From positions 930,001 to 994,000 of the forward strand of contig SCHM01000006.1 in assembly GCA_004123355.1 (NCBI GenBank): 64,000 nucleotides of DNA, in the 5' to 3' direction. The translations under genes and the position numbers were made by a program. This DNA comes from Amphirosellinia nigrospora (lineage: Eukaryota > Ascomycota > Sordariomycetes > Xylariales > Xylariaceae). Under the pieces are notes generated by a model, which saw only the letters and a program-made list of their open reading frames with translations, was not told the DNA's origin and made no database searches. Positions 49,601 to 61,351 of this stretch are shown piece after piece (within the stretch, counting starts at the first letter, position 1; the number at the start of each line of letters is the position of its first letter).

Positions 49601-51396
49601 TGCTATTTTAACTAGTAAAAAGTTTTCCTCCGATCGAAATAATTAACAATAATAATACTAAAAATAATAACAAGCGCTAAAAATTAAATATAACGCTAAA
49701 TATAAAAAATAAAGACTATTAACGCTAAAAAATACCTTAAATTATATATAAATTAAGCTATAAATTTAAGTTATATTTTGTGTTTGCTACTTTAAAATGC
49801 CTTCGTATAGCGTTACTTTATTTACCGACTTTTTTTACGTAAATACGTAAAAAAACGCTAAATTTATAATTATTAACGAATTCGCTGTTTTTTTACTTGC
49901 TATAACGCTTTATATACGCTTTTAATATACTAAAAAAAGCTTTAATAAAGTTAAAATTAAATAAATATAAAAATAAATACTATAGCTTAATTTTATATAT
50001 TTTTAATTTATATATAGTTATAAAGTAATAAAACTAACGTTATTTATTATAAAAATTAACTAAGGCCTAAAAAATAGGTTTATTAAAAGTAATACCTTTT
50101 TTCGAAGCTAGATTTCGAAGCTTTTTATATTGGTTAAACTTTAATATATAAACGTTATTTTATTTAATATATTATTTATAATAATTATAAGCAATATATT
50201 AAATCGGTTGTTTCGTTTTAATAGCTTTAAAATAAAAAAAATATAACTTTTAAGTGCTTAGCTATATTAACAGTTTATATTTTTTTTATTAATATTAGAT
50301 TTATTAATAAAACGAATATATTAAAAGTAAAACTTACGATCTAATAAGTATAAAATAGCTGTTTTATAGGGTTACGTTATATTGTTTTAATTTTTAGCTT
50401 TTTTTATAACTAATCGATTTTTTTTAAATGTTTAAATATCGTAGGGATAAAAACATATATATTGTACTAAATAGCTAAAAACTACTATATTTTATCGAAA
50501 TATAAATTAAAATAAATATTTAGCTTTTCGATTAATATTTTTGTAGCTTATAAGAATAGCTTTATTGCGTTAAATTAATTTTATAACTTTAAAAACTACT
50601 CGGTATAGCTTTAAAAATCGTATTGCTTTCGATAACGCTATATAGTTTTTATGTTATAGCTAAACTAATTATTAATTTCGGCATTCGATTAGCTGCTATT
50701 TATAATTATTACTAGTATATTTATACGTTAAAATAATATTAAACGAAGCTTCGTTGCTATTTTAAAAGCTTTAAAAGCTTTAAAAGTATAAAAAACGCGT
50801 AATTAAAGGCTATAAAAGCTATAAAAGCTTCGAAAGTATAAAAATCGCTAATTTAAAGCTATTAGCGCAAAAAACGCTATTTTAGGGCTATTAACGCAAA
50901 AAACGCAGTGTTCGAAAGCTATAAAAGCTTTAAAAGTATAAAAACGTAGATTTAAAGCTATTAACGTAAAAACGCTGTTTTAGGGCTATTAACGCAAAAA
51001 ACGTAGTATTTAAAAGCTATAAAAGCTTCGAGGGTATAAAAACGCAGATCTAAAGCTATTAGCGCAAAAAACGCTATTTTAGGGCTATTAACGCAGAAAA
51101 TGCAGTATTTAAAAGCTACGGAGGCTTCGAAGGTATAAAAACGCAGATTTAAAGCTATTAGCGCAAAAAACGCTATTTTAGGGCTATTGCTACTAAAAAT
51201 ACTAATTTCGAGGGCTTCGAAAGCTTTAAATATATAAGAATCGCTATTTCTAGTAAAAAATCGTATTTTTAAGTAATTAAATGCTAACTATAGTAGTTTA
51301 CAGATAAAAAATGCTATTATCGACGTATTTCCCAAAAATAGGGGGGACTATATAGAAAATATAGGTAGGGCGCAACATTTCGATTCGAAACTAATG
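46601..51396. mobile_element. 4.8 kb AT-rich element with about 100 bp inverted ends
   Basis: Sequence from 46601 (CATTAGTTTCGAATCGAAAT) to about 46704 matches the reverse complement of about 51293-51396 with only a handful of differences, mostly transitions. The element is flanked by TA (46599-46600 and 51397-51398); because the ends are palindromic, a GTAC duplication is equally possible. Between the ends the DNA is extremely AT-rich, TA-rich and has almost no open frames, as expected for repeat-induced point mutation. No transposase can be read. The long inverted ends make this a DNA transposon rather than a retroelement; TA would suggest the Tc1/mariner-like group but the family is undecided. 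Confidence 0.8.
50815..51190 (+). repeat. Tandem array of about 98 bp units near the element's right end
   Basis: The phrase AAAGCTATAAAAGCTT or a close variant recurs at 50815, 50915, 51013 and 51112, a spacing of 98-100 bp. The units share TTAAAGCTATTAGCGCAAAA and CTATTTTAGGGCTATT. The repeat survives the AT-rich drift around it. It may be subterminal repeats of the transposon or a minisatellite inside it. Confidence 0.75.
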
Positions 51397-51398
51397 TA

Positions 51399-53112
51399 CT
51401 TAGGTAACTTGCTTCTCGGCACGGGTAATAGTGGACACTATATAAATTACGTCACATCGCTCCGTACAAGTAAAGAACCATAGTCCCGTCCCAAGCATAA
51501 CAATAGAGTCGCTTCTTGATTCCCCGAGCGGTTCTCGCATGTCACTTCATTTAGTCGACTGTCCGGCCTTGTCCAACTGTCTCGTACCTCCTGTTCGCTG
51601 CGATTCATCTTCGCAATTTAGTCCAAAGACGGCTTTATCACGTCAACTACCACTCATATTCTATATATCCGCGTGCTATAGAAGTACCCGATTAGTCGGT
51701 TTGCAAAAAAGCACGAATTTCCATCCCATCGTCTAGTGGCCTAAGGCATGCTTATACTTGAATCTTGTATAGCACGATGGGCAAGAACACGTGGACCGGT
51801 GGTCTGCATAATATAACTTGTTCTCTATTGCCTCTTCGGGCACTATACGGTCTATCTCCAAACAGAGGGACAGTGTCAAATCTGCTTTTCGAAACATACC
51901 AGGACGGATTTGCATGCCCCTACATATACGCGCTATTTAACCACATTATTTTGTCTTCGAGCTTATTCAAATTTCCACCGCAATGGTTAACCTATCCGTC
52001 TACTACGGAAATGGCGTGCGTATTTGGGGCGTGTCATAGGGATCTCGCACGGAGCTCGCTAAATACCACCCTACGAGGCTGAAGTAGTTGTACGAAGTTA
52101 TTGTGAGTCTCAATCACTCATATAGCTGAAATAGAGCACCGAGACACACAGACCCCGGCTACACGAGTCTCCGGAGGTCCGCGAAGCTATAGGAAGGATA
52201 CGGGGAAGGATTAGAGCATAAAAGGCACGGAATCCTCCTGCCCGGGGAATAGAAACCTATACTTCATAGCGCTTTGGCACCTTAGTTGATTATTATTCAA
52301 TTGAACTATTCCAAACCCTCTATCTGAGCCCTTGTGATAGTAAGCGTGTCATTATTGAAAGCTACCCTGCATTGGATTGCCGTGACCTGGAACGTTGGCT
52401 TGGTAGGCCATTGCGAAAGACCGCGCCAGTGTTGCCGGCAACTACGGCTTACTAGCTTTGACTCGTAAATACTAAAAGCGAAAGCTTCTTTGCCCCTGAC
52501 CTCAGGGCCTCCAGTATGAACGGTAAGTACGACTACGACGACGACGGCGACGACGGCAACGACGAAACTCTACTGGAACCGGTTCGAGTGGCAGCACGAC
52601 TAGTTCTTCCACAGATAACTATATTGCAAGAAAAAGCCAAGGATAGCTAGCTTGTACTCACGCCTTGCCTCTTGTATCTCGGTAGTTTGCAAGGGAACTT
52701 GAGATTAGTCGTCAGCATGGGATGACTCAACCGTATAACACTAGAATATTCACCCAAGCCAAACAAATTCCTGTGCTTACCTCTCATAGGCACACTAGAA
52801 AGCAGTAGTAAATCAACATTCCAGTAATAGATAAAGCCCGCCACGCACCCGAGGACACTCTATGGCCCCCCTCCACTGTGGTTTTCTATAAACATAACTA
52901 TCTACACCAATCCTACTCCAGTCTCGGCTGGCCGATCCACGTCTCCATGACCCTCCCACATACCAAATAGGCAGGTTTCGCAAACCCCACCTTGACCTTT
53001 GACATGATATCGATTCTTCTGCTGGCTTCTTGAACCCGAACACTCCCTTAGTCCTCATCGCCATCCGTGTCGGGTTCGTGTGGAGGTGCCGAAGTAATTG
53101 GGTTAATTTCCT
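51399..53112. other. Decayed accessory sequence right of the AT-rich element
   Basis: Only short frames without recognisable function. A GAC/GGC trinucleotide-rich piece at about 52530-52566 and the LTR-end remnant at 52295-52339 are the only structured parts. A minus-strand open frame (52813-53064) lies here, but its translation suggests nothing known. Confidence 0.4.
52295..52339 (+). mobile_element. Remnant resembling the end of the TRIM LTR
   Basis: The stretch with AACTATTCC, AACCCTCTATCTGAGCCC and TTGTGATA parallels the last 45 bp of the LTRs at 41.6-43.3 kb, where GCTATTCC, AAGCCCTC and AGAGCCCTTGTGATA occur. The rest of an LTR to its left is not clear, so this would be a decayed solo end of a related element. 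Confidence 0.4.
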
Positions 53113-53777
53113 CTAGGCGTTCCACAATTGTCGAATGAACTCCCAGTCGCGATCATGCAAGTCGATTCGGTCGTTTGCTAAAACTCGAAGTTCGTCGGAC
53201 CGTGTTCTAAATTCTTCCAGCGCTCTGGCTGATAACGCGGGCTTCACGTTCCTCCGGATGTCGCGTGTCATTTGGTCCCACCATGGAGCAACTCGTAGCG
53301 AGCGGGTCGGCTGATATACCCCCTGCGTAGTTCAATAGATTGTCTCAACCAATCGACTTGGCGAACGAGAATCGAGCCTGTCTTGCTACGTCTGTAGTCG
53401 AGCCTCGTCCCATCAGCTCACGTAACTCACATCGCGCTCATCGGCGGGCCGCAGCTTCAGAACGTCTCTCTGCTGCTAATCTGGGCGGCTTGCTGTTGCT
53501 CAAGTTGTCGCTTTCTTCTGCTTGTCGGGCTGCCTGGCGGCCCGCTGCTGGTTTTCTTGCTCATATCGAGCCCTCTCAGCGACAATCCAGTCGAGTCGTG
53601 CCTGTGAGCGCGCTCTTCCTCACGGCAGAGGATACAGCGTTGACTCAGATGGCGGAGGTCTCGTATGTCTTTGGCTTGATCAACGCCTTGTTTAAATGCA
53701 CCAAAGCTAGGTAATCCTAGTTCGCTAGCCAGAACTGGACCATGAAGGGCAGAATACCGACGCGCGCACGATGGCAC
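53113..53777 (-). pseudogene. Protein-like minus-strand fragments, probably one decayed gene
   Basis: Two minus-strand pieces look protein-like. One (53457-53777) contains ALHGPVLASELG, then a Cys-containing stretch and basic, Gln-rich SRRKRQLEQQQAAQ. The other (about 53113-53283) reads as a charged helix with ALEEFRTRSDELRVLANDRI and ends FIRQLWNA. They lie in order on the same strand in different frames. Such Arg/Glu-rich helical pieces are common in the C-termini of fungal transposases or in gag-like proteins, but I could not match a family. Confidence 0.3.
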
Positions 53778-54260
53778 GTGGCGCTATAAATAATACTACC
53801 GCGAAGTTTTGACTTTGAACCACTATAGTATCTGTTAGGCTCCAGCTCTGCTGTCATGGGAACATGATTATTGCTAAGGGAACTTACTTCCTCGATACAT
53901 TTTTCCTAAAAGCATGACCACATGAGGTAGAATGGTATACGGTTCGTATACTTCGTGTCTAATTGACCGGGATTCTTGTTTGTGACTGCGAGCTTTTTGG
54001 TCAAACAAATCTCGCAGTTAATGTCGAACTGCGTGTTTACGTTCTGTAACGAGCCAGATTGTCGAAGAGATGGAGCATTTAATGAGATTATTGGTGTTGA
54101 CCATGGCACTCGCATTGTCGATAGATGATGACACCGACATGATGACTGGAATGAATAGCCACAGAAATCTATACGTATAGACGTAGCTTCGGTGATGCTG
54201 TCGTCGGCTCAGACAAGTGTACTATTGCATGTTCAGTAACGCCATTCAACGAGACCTACG
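53778..54260. other. Non-coding gap in accessory region
   Basis: No gene, repeat or RNA-like fold was recognised. Confidence 0.35.
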
Positions 54261-54930
54261 ACGTAAAGCGGGCAGGGCGAAACAGTGCTTCAAAACAAGA
54301 ACTTACGACGACAAGACAAGACTACAACTCTATCTCGAGTGTATAGAAGCAACGCTGGTTGGCACAATCTACTATTTTTGTTTGTTCTTGATGGAGTAGT
54401 TCGACAATGGTTTTATATGGCTTTTTTTCGTATTGATGTTGGCGACGAGAATAGAAGAAGATATGATCCTGCGATTGTTAACACTATTTAACTAGATATA
54501 TACGTAAGGCGGATAATAATACGGTACTCGGGCATGAACTTACGACGTCGAGAAGAGGCTGCTACTATATCTGAAGCGTTATGAAAAACAACGCTGGTTG
54601 GCAAGATCTATTGTTGTTTGGGTCTTGATGAGAGGGAGTATATCGGTAATAGTTTTATAGGGCTGTTTCGGGATTGTTATCGTTGACCAGGATAGAGGAA
54701 GATGTGATCCTGCGATTATTATACTATTTAAACTACATCTACAATAAGGTGGGCAGCGTAGTCTAGTGCTTGGGGGCATGAACTTACGGCAACGAGACAA
54801 AGCTGCAGCTCTATCTCAAGCGTTGTTTCTATTACTAATTGGTGCGATTCGTGATTGTTGGATGTTGGTGAGAGGATTGAGATTCGCGTTGATGTTGTAT
54901 GGGGGTTGGCTTATGGTTGATTTTGGGCGA
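54261..54930 (+). repeat. Three degenerate tandem copies of a 240 bp unit
   Basis: Starts at about 54263, 54502 and 54742. Each unit begins with a GTAAGGCGG/AAGGTGGG-like phrase, then GCATGAACTTACGACG-type sequence, AACGCTGGTTGGCA, and ends with GATCCTGCGATT...ACTATTTAA. The third copy is incomplete. Copies differ at many positions, so the duplication is old. No coding frame is shared by the copies. Confidence 0.75.
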
Positions 54931-56106
54931 GATGTGCGAATTAACGGATGAGAGAAAAAATGAGAAAGGAAGGAAAAGGGGAGAAGCTGGGATGGGAGGA
55001 GATATATATACTCACAAATAACCGGGGCTGCTTGAAGTGTTCTCTACCGTAACTCGTTGCTGCGGAATTGTTGCTGTGGAATTACTTCTGTTAAAACAAA
55101 GGTAACGTTCGTATATATTGACATTATCTCGAGCACCGCTTAGAGTCTCGCTGGAATAATCAGTAATTATTCTATCGTATGCAGACGCGGTTCTCATATC
55201 CTGCTCGCGAAGTACAGGTTGCGTAAAAGCACGCGCGTTACTTGACGCTACAGAAGTGGAAATACTAAAAGTCGTTACATATATATAATATTGCACGACA
55301 AAACTATGTAATAATTTCGTCCAAGGTCTATATCTAGAATATCAGGATATCTTTAATATTCAGGAACAGCACTGTTCCTTGAAGCCGGTCATTTGTCTGC
55401 TTGTTGCTCTCGATTGTTTAGAAACCAAACATAGTTCGGTACTTGCTTTAAACATACCATAATATTACTAACAAATAACAACTCCGAGATAGAAAACAAC
55501 CTTTTATGTTATAATGTTCCAACTGTCGCGCCAAGTACCACCGTAGGGAAGCCAGCCCCGCAGATACTATGTTTGCCGTGGTACACAGAATATGTCCCTG
55601 TCTGCTCCCTCTCTCTGCTCGTTATGTCGTATGAAGCCTAATGCACACATAATAATCCAACATCACACCATGCTACATTCATGACACAACCTACCTAGAA
55701 GGCTTCATGGCGGGGGTTTACACCGATGATCGGCTCGGTGTATTCATTGCCTACCTCTAACCAGTCTATGAAAACATCCTCTTGCGTCGGAGGGGCTCGG
55801 ATTTAAGAGAGGAGCCGGTGTTGGGCGGAGGGCAAGTTGTGGTCAGGTTTTTACTACACGGCAAGGTCAGTTAGAGCCGGCATATACAGGTACTACTATC
55901 CGTCCTCGAGTAGGGGCTTGAAGATCGCTTCATATTTTCGATAAGTATCTTAATGTTACAACCCCTGTATAGGGAAAATCCCCCTGTGCCATGATATTCG
56001 GGTACACGATTCCGGTCCTCCATGTCTTCAACATATCCACCCTATTTCGAGAGCTCATCCCGAATAGTACGATACGTACGCCAGGGAAATGGTGTTCATC
56101 ATCTTC
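54931..56106. other. Non-coding stretch in accessory region
   Basis: No supported gene. Short local palindromes (for example GGAACAGCACTGTTCC at about 55362) occur. The minus-strand frame at 55012-55296 has no recognisable features. Confidence 0.35.
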
Positions 56107-56672
56107 TTAAATGCGACGAATCCTGTGCTCCTCATGTCTGCCGCTATCGCTCTTTCTTCTTATGGCGTCCATAAGCCGCCACTCTTCGGCTCTCTGCGAT
56201 TTACTATGGCCGAACTTCATATTATCGAATATGCTACCATGCTCCTTTCTTTCATGCACAGGGGTTCTCTGGCCAAGTTCGTCGAGGAGACGCACGAGGC
56301 ACTTCCTCTGGCTCCTCATAGTCGCGATTACGACCGCATGACTCCTTCTACGCCGCCATATCTGCTCGTGCGTCGCGTCGCCGAGTGCCTCGCCTCAACT
56401 GAAGGTCTCCTCGCATCGGCTGGCCTCAGTGCGTCTTTGAGTCTGTCAAGGAGTGCTTTGTCGCGAGTTCCGGGCTATATCCCGAGTTGTCAGATCATGT
56501 ACGAGAGTATAGTGACAGGGAGCTGGCTTACTGGCTCAGTGTGTGCATCCTGTGCGAAATCGACGTTCTCCCCCGCCACGGCCGCACCGTAGTCGATTCC
56601 GCTGGGTTGAGCTTGCTTTCTGTCTGCTGATGGCATTGTTGGGGACGATATAGATTTTATGTGAATATTCAC
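56107..56672 (-). pseudogene. Decayed minus-strand coding fragments, family unknown
   Basis: Three minus-strand pieces in shifted frames look coding: MPSADRKQAQPSGIDYGAAV (start about 56633), ALLDRLKDALRPADARRPS (about 56450), and MRSQRKCLVRLLDELGQRTP with EEWRLMDAIRRKSD (56107-56319). Internal stops separate them. I cannot name the family; a retroelement or lineage-specific gene remnant is possible. The plus-strand frame over the same bases (56089-56592) looks like its shadow. Confidence 0.3.
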
Positions 56673-58415
56673 TGTTGAAATTCAGTGACTACATTCCGAC
56701 AGGAAATAGCCGATTGCAGGAGTTCTTATATCTTTGAATGTAATCTATTTTGCGAAATCATCTGATGGCAATGCCTCCATCTTCATCGTCATCATGATAT
56801 CAGATTACAATGTTGGTGTACCATCAAAGTTCAACTTGAAACGATGATAGGCGCTACGGACGCTTACCTGCGACGGGTCAGGGCCGGTTAAATCGAAATT
56901 ATTCATTCCCCTACGGTAAAGAACTGCAAATATATCATAAGCAGGCAACAATCTTTACTTTTAAGTTTGTCGTCTCCACATTTGTCAGGGGGCGTGCTGC
57001 CGATTTGCCACATGGCCTTACATTCCCGCAGCGAAGACCCTGGCAACGAACGTCATCGGAGAGATGAATTGGAGAAGGTGAATAATACACCTAGGCAGAC
57101 CCCGGGTAGGTAAGCATGTCCGAGTACGAGTAAGTCCTAATGAATTAATTAATCGCTCACTCGCAAAGCTCTATGTCGAGGGTTTCGTTCCATCCTCCAA
57201 TTTTCTCGCAATGGCATTTTCGACTAGGACATCAAGCACTAGGACATTTAATACTACTATACGAGCGAAATAATGCGGCTTGACTTAGAAAACTTAGCAT
57301 TATTGAAAAACGATTCAAAATAACCTATCGAAATTAAAAGCGTTCAAGTAAATTAGAAGACCTTGCGTGCTATACTTGCCTGGGTATATAGTCATGCTAT
57401 GTATCAAGCAGAGGTCGCGGTCCAAATGATTATCTCAGTAATATCCTATCTAGTAGTAATAAATTTACCTTACTTAACTAGGCTAGCACTTATTTGGGCC
57501 TGAGCGTTTGCTCGGTTGACTAAGAGGGTAGTAGGAACCTCCTGCTCCGACGTGATAACCTGTATAAGTACTTCTACAGACCAAGAGCCTGAGCTGAGTC
57601 TTTCAACTATCGATTCAATGTTTTTAGATTAGAATCGCCCACTAGCGGTAGTATCGGCCGAAAACTAAGTGAATTCGATATCTTAAAGGTCAAGCTTTAC
57701 GCACACTCCCTAACTGAGTGTCTTAATTATATAAGTAGCCACAGTGAATACAAGAAAGCACGCACAATTATTAAGTTTGTCGATTCCTCGAAAAAGGACG
57801 GCGTTTGACCTTGTTTATACGATAGAACAAGTGTTGCGAGGCACTAACGAAGTTAGAAAGGAGCTCTCTCAACTAAAGCCGCTAAACCCTTCTGAATCAC
57901 GAGAAACAGCTTGTATAAATGCAAGAAAGGACTGCGATAAATAAATTGATGATATGAAGATAATAATAAATCAGGTATCACAAGATTAATCATAATATAA
58001 AAGAATATGAGTGGTTATAACCTGTGAGTAATAAAAAGTTGCCTTGACTAATATTGTTGTTATTCGCTAGGCAACTGCTATCGATTCCAACTATACGGAA
58101 GGCTTGATTTAGCTATAGGGCACGGACTACGTGACTTCTAATATTTTTAACAGTATTATTATCTCTCATGAAATACGGGATATATCCATATCTCTCTTGT
58201 TCGCCCAAGATGACTCCGCAAGGCTATGTGGAGTGTACGGAGACCACATATACCGGACCGGTCTGCTATAATCAGATTTATCGCGCCTTGGGAGCCCTCA
58301 AACCATCGAACGCATAATCCTCTTAAGAGCGTGCTCGTCAACATCGTCAACATCGTCAACATCGTCAACTACATTCGCTGGAAGCGAAAGAACTAGCGTA
58401 TCCGCGTTAGAACCG
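56673..58415. other. Non-coding stretch in accessory region
   Basis: Only short frames, such as 57744-57944 (a 66-codon plus-strand frame of unknown nature). A 9 bp tandem repeat, ATCGTCAAC about four times, lies at 58334-58370. Confidence 0.35.
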
Positions 58416-58647
58416 ATGTCTTTCGACGAGTTCAAGCATTACACCTTCCAGCCCAAGCATCGTTTGGACTTACAGACGGCGAAGCAGAACGAGTTCTGGG
58501 CTGCTTTGCTTCAGGAATTCAGCGGCACCAATCCAGCTAGTAGGTTCCTTTGTCAAGACAATCCGCTTTGAGGATGATGGCGGCTCGTGCACCAGAAATT
58601 TCTGGGCTCTGATTTGCTTGAAACCCAACATGGAACATGAAATATAA
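58416..58647 (+). CDS. Possible small unknown protein, frameshifted
   Basis: From the ATG at 58416 a protein-like frame reads MSFDEFKHYTFQPKHRLDLQ, then QNEFWAALLQEFSG. After a frame change near 58550 it continues as FVKTIRFEDDGGSCTRNFWA and stops at 58647. About 77 residues. Both halves have balanced composition and charged/aromatic patterning, but I do not recognise a family. It could be an exon of a decayed gene. Confidence 0.3.
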
Positions 58648-60276
58648 CAGGGCTTCTGTAGCCATCCTACGTCCTCTTACTTTGGGTATTAGACTGGGAG
58701 GTTAATTATGTCCGGAATAGCAGGCCGTCGGGTGCAACGGCGAAATACTCCAGGAGCTTTGAAAGCATGCTTGCCATAGTCCGCATATAGGAGCCGTAAA
58801 CTAACGAGTTGAACGATTCGACAACGTTCTATCTTTTGATAGTATGATACTGTAGTACTGCCAAGTTCTGCGACAAAACGGGGGGTGGGGGGCGTGGGAG
58901 CCCCGTGATAGTAGTGCGAGATTCGTTCTTTAGTTCCATTCCAAGCATTGGTGCCGGACCCTAAGTCTGTCCGGGTGATCCAACTTTGTCATTAGGATGC
59001 TGTATATGCCCCAAAAGATATCATATTCTGCTGATGATACTGTGCGGAAGAAATCATTCGCAGGCCGTATCTAAGTTGAACTTGCCAGGCGAGTAGAGCC
59101 ATTTCAATGGAGCTCAAGTGTCCGGGATGATCGGCCGGTAATCGTTACGAGGGAAAGATAGAGGTTTGGTTGTTGGCTTTGCATCTGGTCGAGAGACATG
59201 GAAGCGAAATAAACAGGCAGTTCCGAATGCGTGCGACTGAATGGGGCTTAGCAAGTCGAAATGAATGTCCCGGAGTAAAAACGACGCCGTTAATACTCCA
59301 AGCGAATTAACGGTATATATGGGCTCCACATCTCCCCGACAATGTAGGCGTGAATCAGCTTGGATAAGCCCACCGCTTGACAGATGGTGCCAAACATTTT
59401 CTGTAATCGACCGAGTTCTCGGTTGGGATCGATAACTGGATGTTCTAGAATGGAGAATGCGTCAATTCAACATATTTTCAAGTAGGTCTTAGGAAACACG
59501 CACTGAGAAAGCTGTCCTCGGCGTCTTTAACTTTACGAGCAGCTTTTCTAGCAGGGGTGGGAGACGCGGCGTAGTTGTTGTCTGAGTCAATAATACTGGC
59601 TTCAGGAGGGGTGAACCAGGAGGGGAAATTTGGTAGAACACTTCGATGATTCAGTCAGTTGAGTTGGTCTGTGACGAACCGGGGCTCAGCCTCTGCGCTA
59701 ACTAAGTCTATGTCGCACTCCCGGAAGCTTAGTGGACTCTTTGGGGGGCCGAAGCGTGTCGGGCGAAAACGTCTGCTCCGTACTGATGTCGACGATGCCG
59801 AGTGGTTCTGACAATGAACGATGTCCGGCTACGTGTTAGACCCGCCTAGACACCTTCGACTCACGTTTCTCGCCGGTAAGCGGACACGGTCGACCTTTCA
59901 TCGGTTGGGCGGACCCCTCAAGGGCCCGGAAGTTGTAGATGTTTGATACTCGGGGCGGTGACGGCCGCAGAAGCGTGGAAATATGGTGGAATCAGGTGGA
60001 GAGACGGGTACTGGATGTCCCCTTGAAAGACGAGCGCGGACCAAGAGGAACCTAAGGAAGTTCCTAAGGAAGTTCCTAAGGTGAGAGCTGATCTCTATAC
60101 CGGGGGTCATTCTGATTCGTGGAGCGAGATGGGCAAGATTGCCAATGTTTTTCAGAGCACATCATCCATCTCTAAGGATCGTAGTGAGATCAAATGGGTC
60201 ATTTGCGACTCTACATCCTGTTAGTTTAATATTGGCCCGCGGCATCGTGTTTTCGGTATAGCGGTTCAGTAGATAC
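58648..60276. other. Non-coding stretch in accessory region
   Basis: A minus-strand frame at 59114-59329 (71 codons) is the only one of interest and has no recognisable motif. A 12 bp unit, CCTAAGGAAGTT, is repeated at about 60050-60080. Confidence 0.35.
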
Positions 60277-60951
60277 TTACATGTCAAATCCACTGCCCAC
60301 CTGATGGTTACTGTAGATGATAGCCTGATAGTAATGGGATATAAACGGCTGTGCGGAAGACTGGTACCCTTCCAAATGACGCGGGACAGCAACAAGTGAC
60401 CAAACAAAATAGATACAATGGAGTGACGACATATTTTTGACAAAACCAATAAATGTCTTTTCCGGCTTATGGGCGAGTGAGAACTGTTCGTCGGCATTTG
60501 GTTCGTGGCATAGATCGTAGGCGAAAATTTGGATATTTGCCTTCCAGGTAGACCAATAGTTCAGATTACAATACATCCGGGGGAAATAGACCAGATCTTG
60601 CTTCAAATTCACGAACGTCAACCTACTACGCCTGCTGACGGATGGATAAAATCGAGCGTCGCACAGAGCTTGTCGCCCTCGTAGAACTGCTCGCCGCGCC
60701 TCTCGGTTGACCTGCCGAAGACTCCAGAACTCTTTGGTATAACGAGTTTCTGACTCCAACATAACACAAGGGTATGCTATGCCGTGTACAACGTAAAGAA
60801 GTGATCAGTCGGGTAAGGCAAAGACCTCAAAGATTAGGAGCCGAAGCTCGGGAGGCAAGAGAGCCAATGGAAAGACTGTAGAATTCGGCGATGCCCCCTC
60901 TGAGGCGCTGGGTAATGACAGATCTGCAGCAGAACTAGCATTTTCTATCAT
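60277..60951 (-). pseudogene. 2EXR-type fungal protein with an in-frame stop
   Basis: The frame from 60951 (MIENASSAAD) reaches the conserved fungal 2EXR start FPLALLPPELRLLIFEVFAL. It is then broken by TGA at 60805-60807 (codon 49). The same frame continues without another stop through LRQVNREARRAVLRG, ARFYPSVSRRSRLTF and NLKQDLVYFPRMYCNL to 60277, about 224 codons in total. These blocks in this order are those of 2EXR proteins, a large, expanding fungal family of unknown function. TGA could be a C-to-T change of CGA, as made by RIP. Alternatives are a sequence error, an unseen intron, or downstream initiation at 60762. Confidence 0.7.
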
Positions 60952-61351
60952 TGAATTGCATACGCCAGGGCGTGAGGCATCCATTTGGGAGTGGCAAATG
61001 TTGGATAGGTCTTGAGGTGACAGATCTCCACTGAGGACCTGTATGTCGAATGACTCTGGAGTACGGTGTCAGAAGTTTTGGCTTCGATTGCGACGATGAT
61101 AGCTTGGGTGCTTGCCGCGTGCTAGTTGACGTACCTTCGCTTAATGTGGACGCTTTCTTGCTTGGGTAGACGATGAAGTCAAGAGCCTTCGGAATAAATA
61201 GTTGGCTTGGCTTTTATAAAATTTTAACAGGTCACACATGCCTACTCTAAGATAGTAGAATCATCGTGCCATTGCTGCTAGTGCCTGAAAGTTGCGACGG
61301 TACCGTATAAACAACAAAATGATTTTGAGGATACCGGCCTGAACAAAGCAA
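60952..61351. other. Gap between 2EXR gene and orc6 3' end
   Basis: Promoter side of the 2EXR gene and the 3' region of orc6. Nothing further was recognised. Confidence 0.4.

Noticed and set aside
50815-51190. CRISPR array
   Set aside because: The 98 bp units are contiguous and diverged, without alternating repeats and unique spacers, in a eukaryotic transposon.
51727-51784. tRNA-like or hairpin segment (CCCATCGT ... ACGATGGG enclosing TCTAGTGGCC)
   Set aside because: The first half resembles a tRNA D-arm and the ends pair, but there is no T-arm or B box. At most a hairpin or tRNA fragment.
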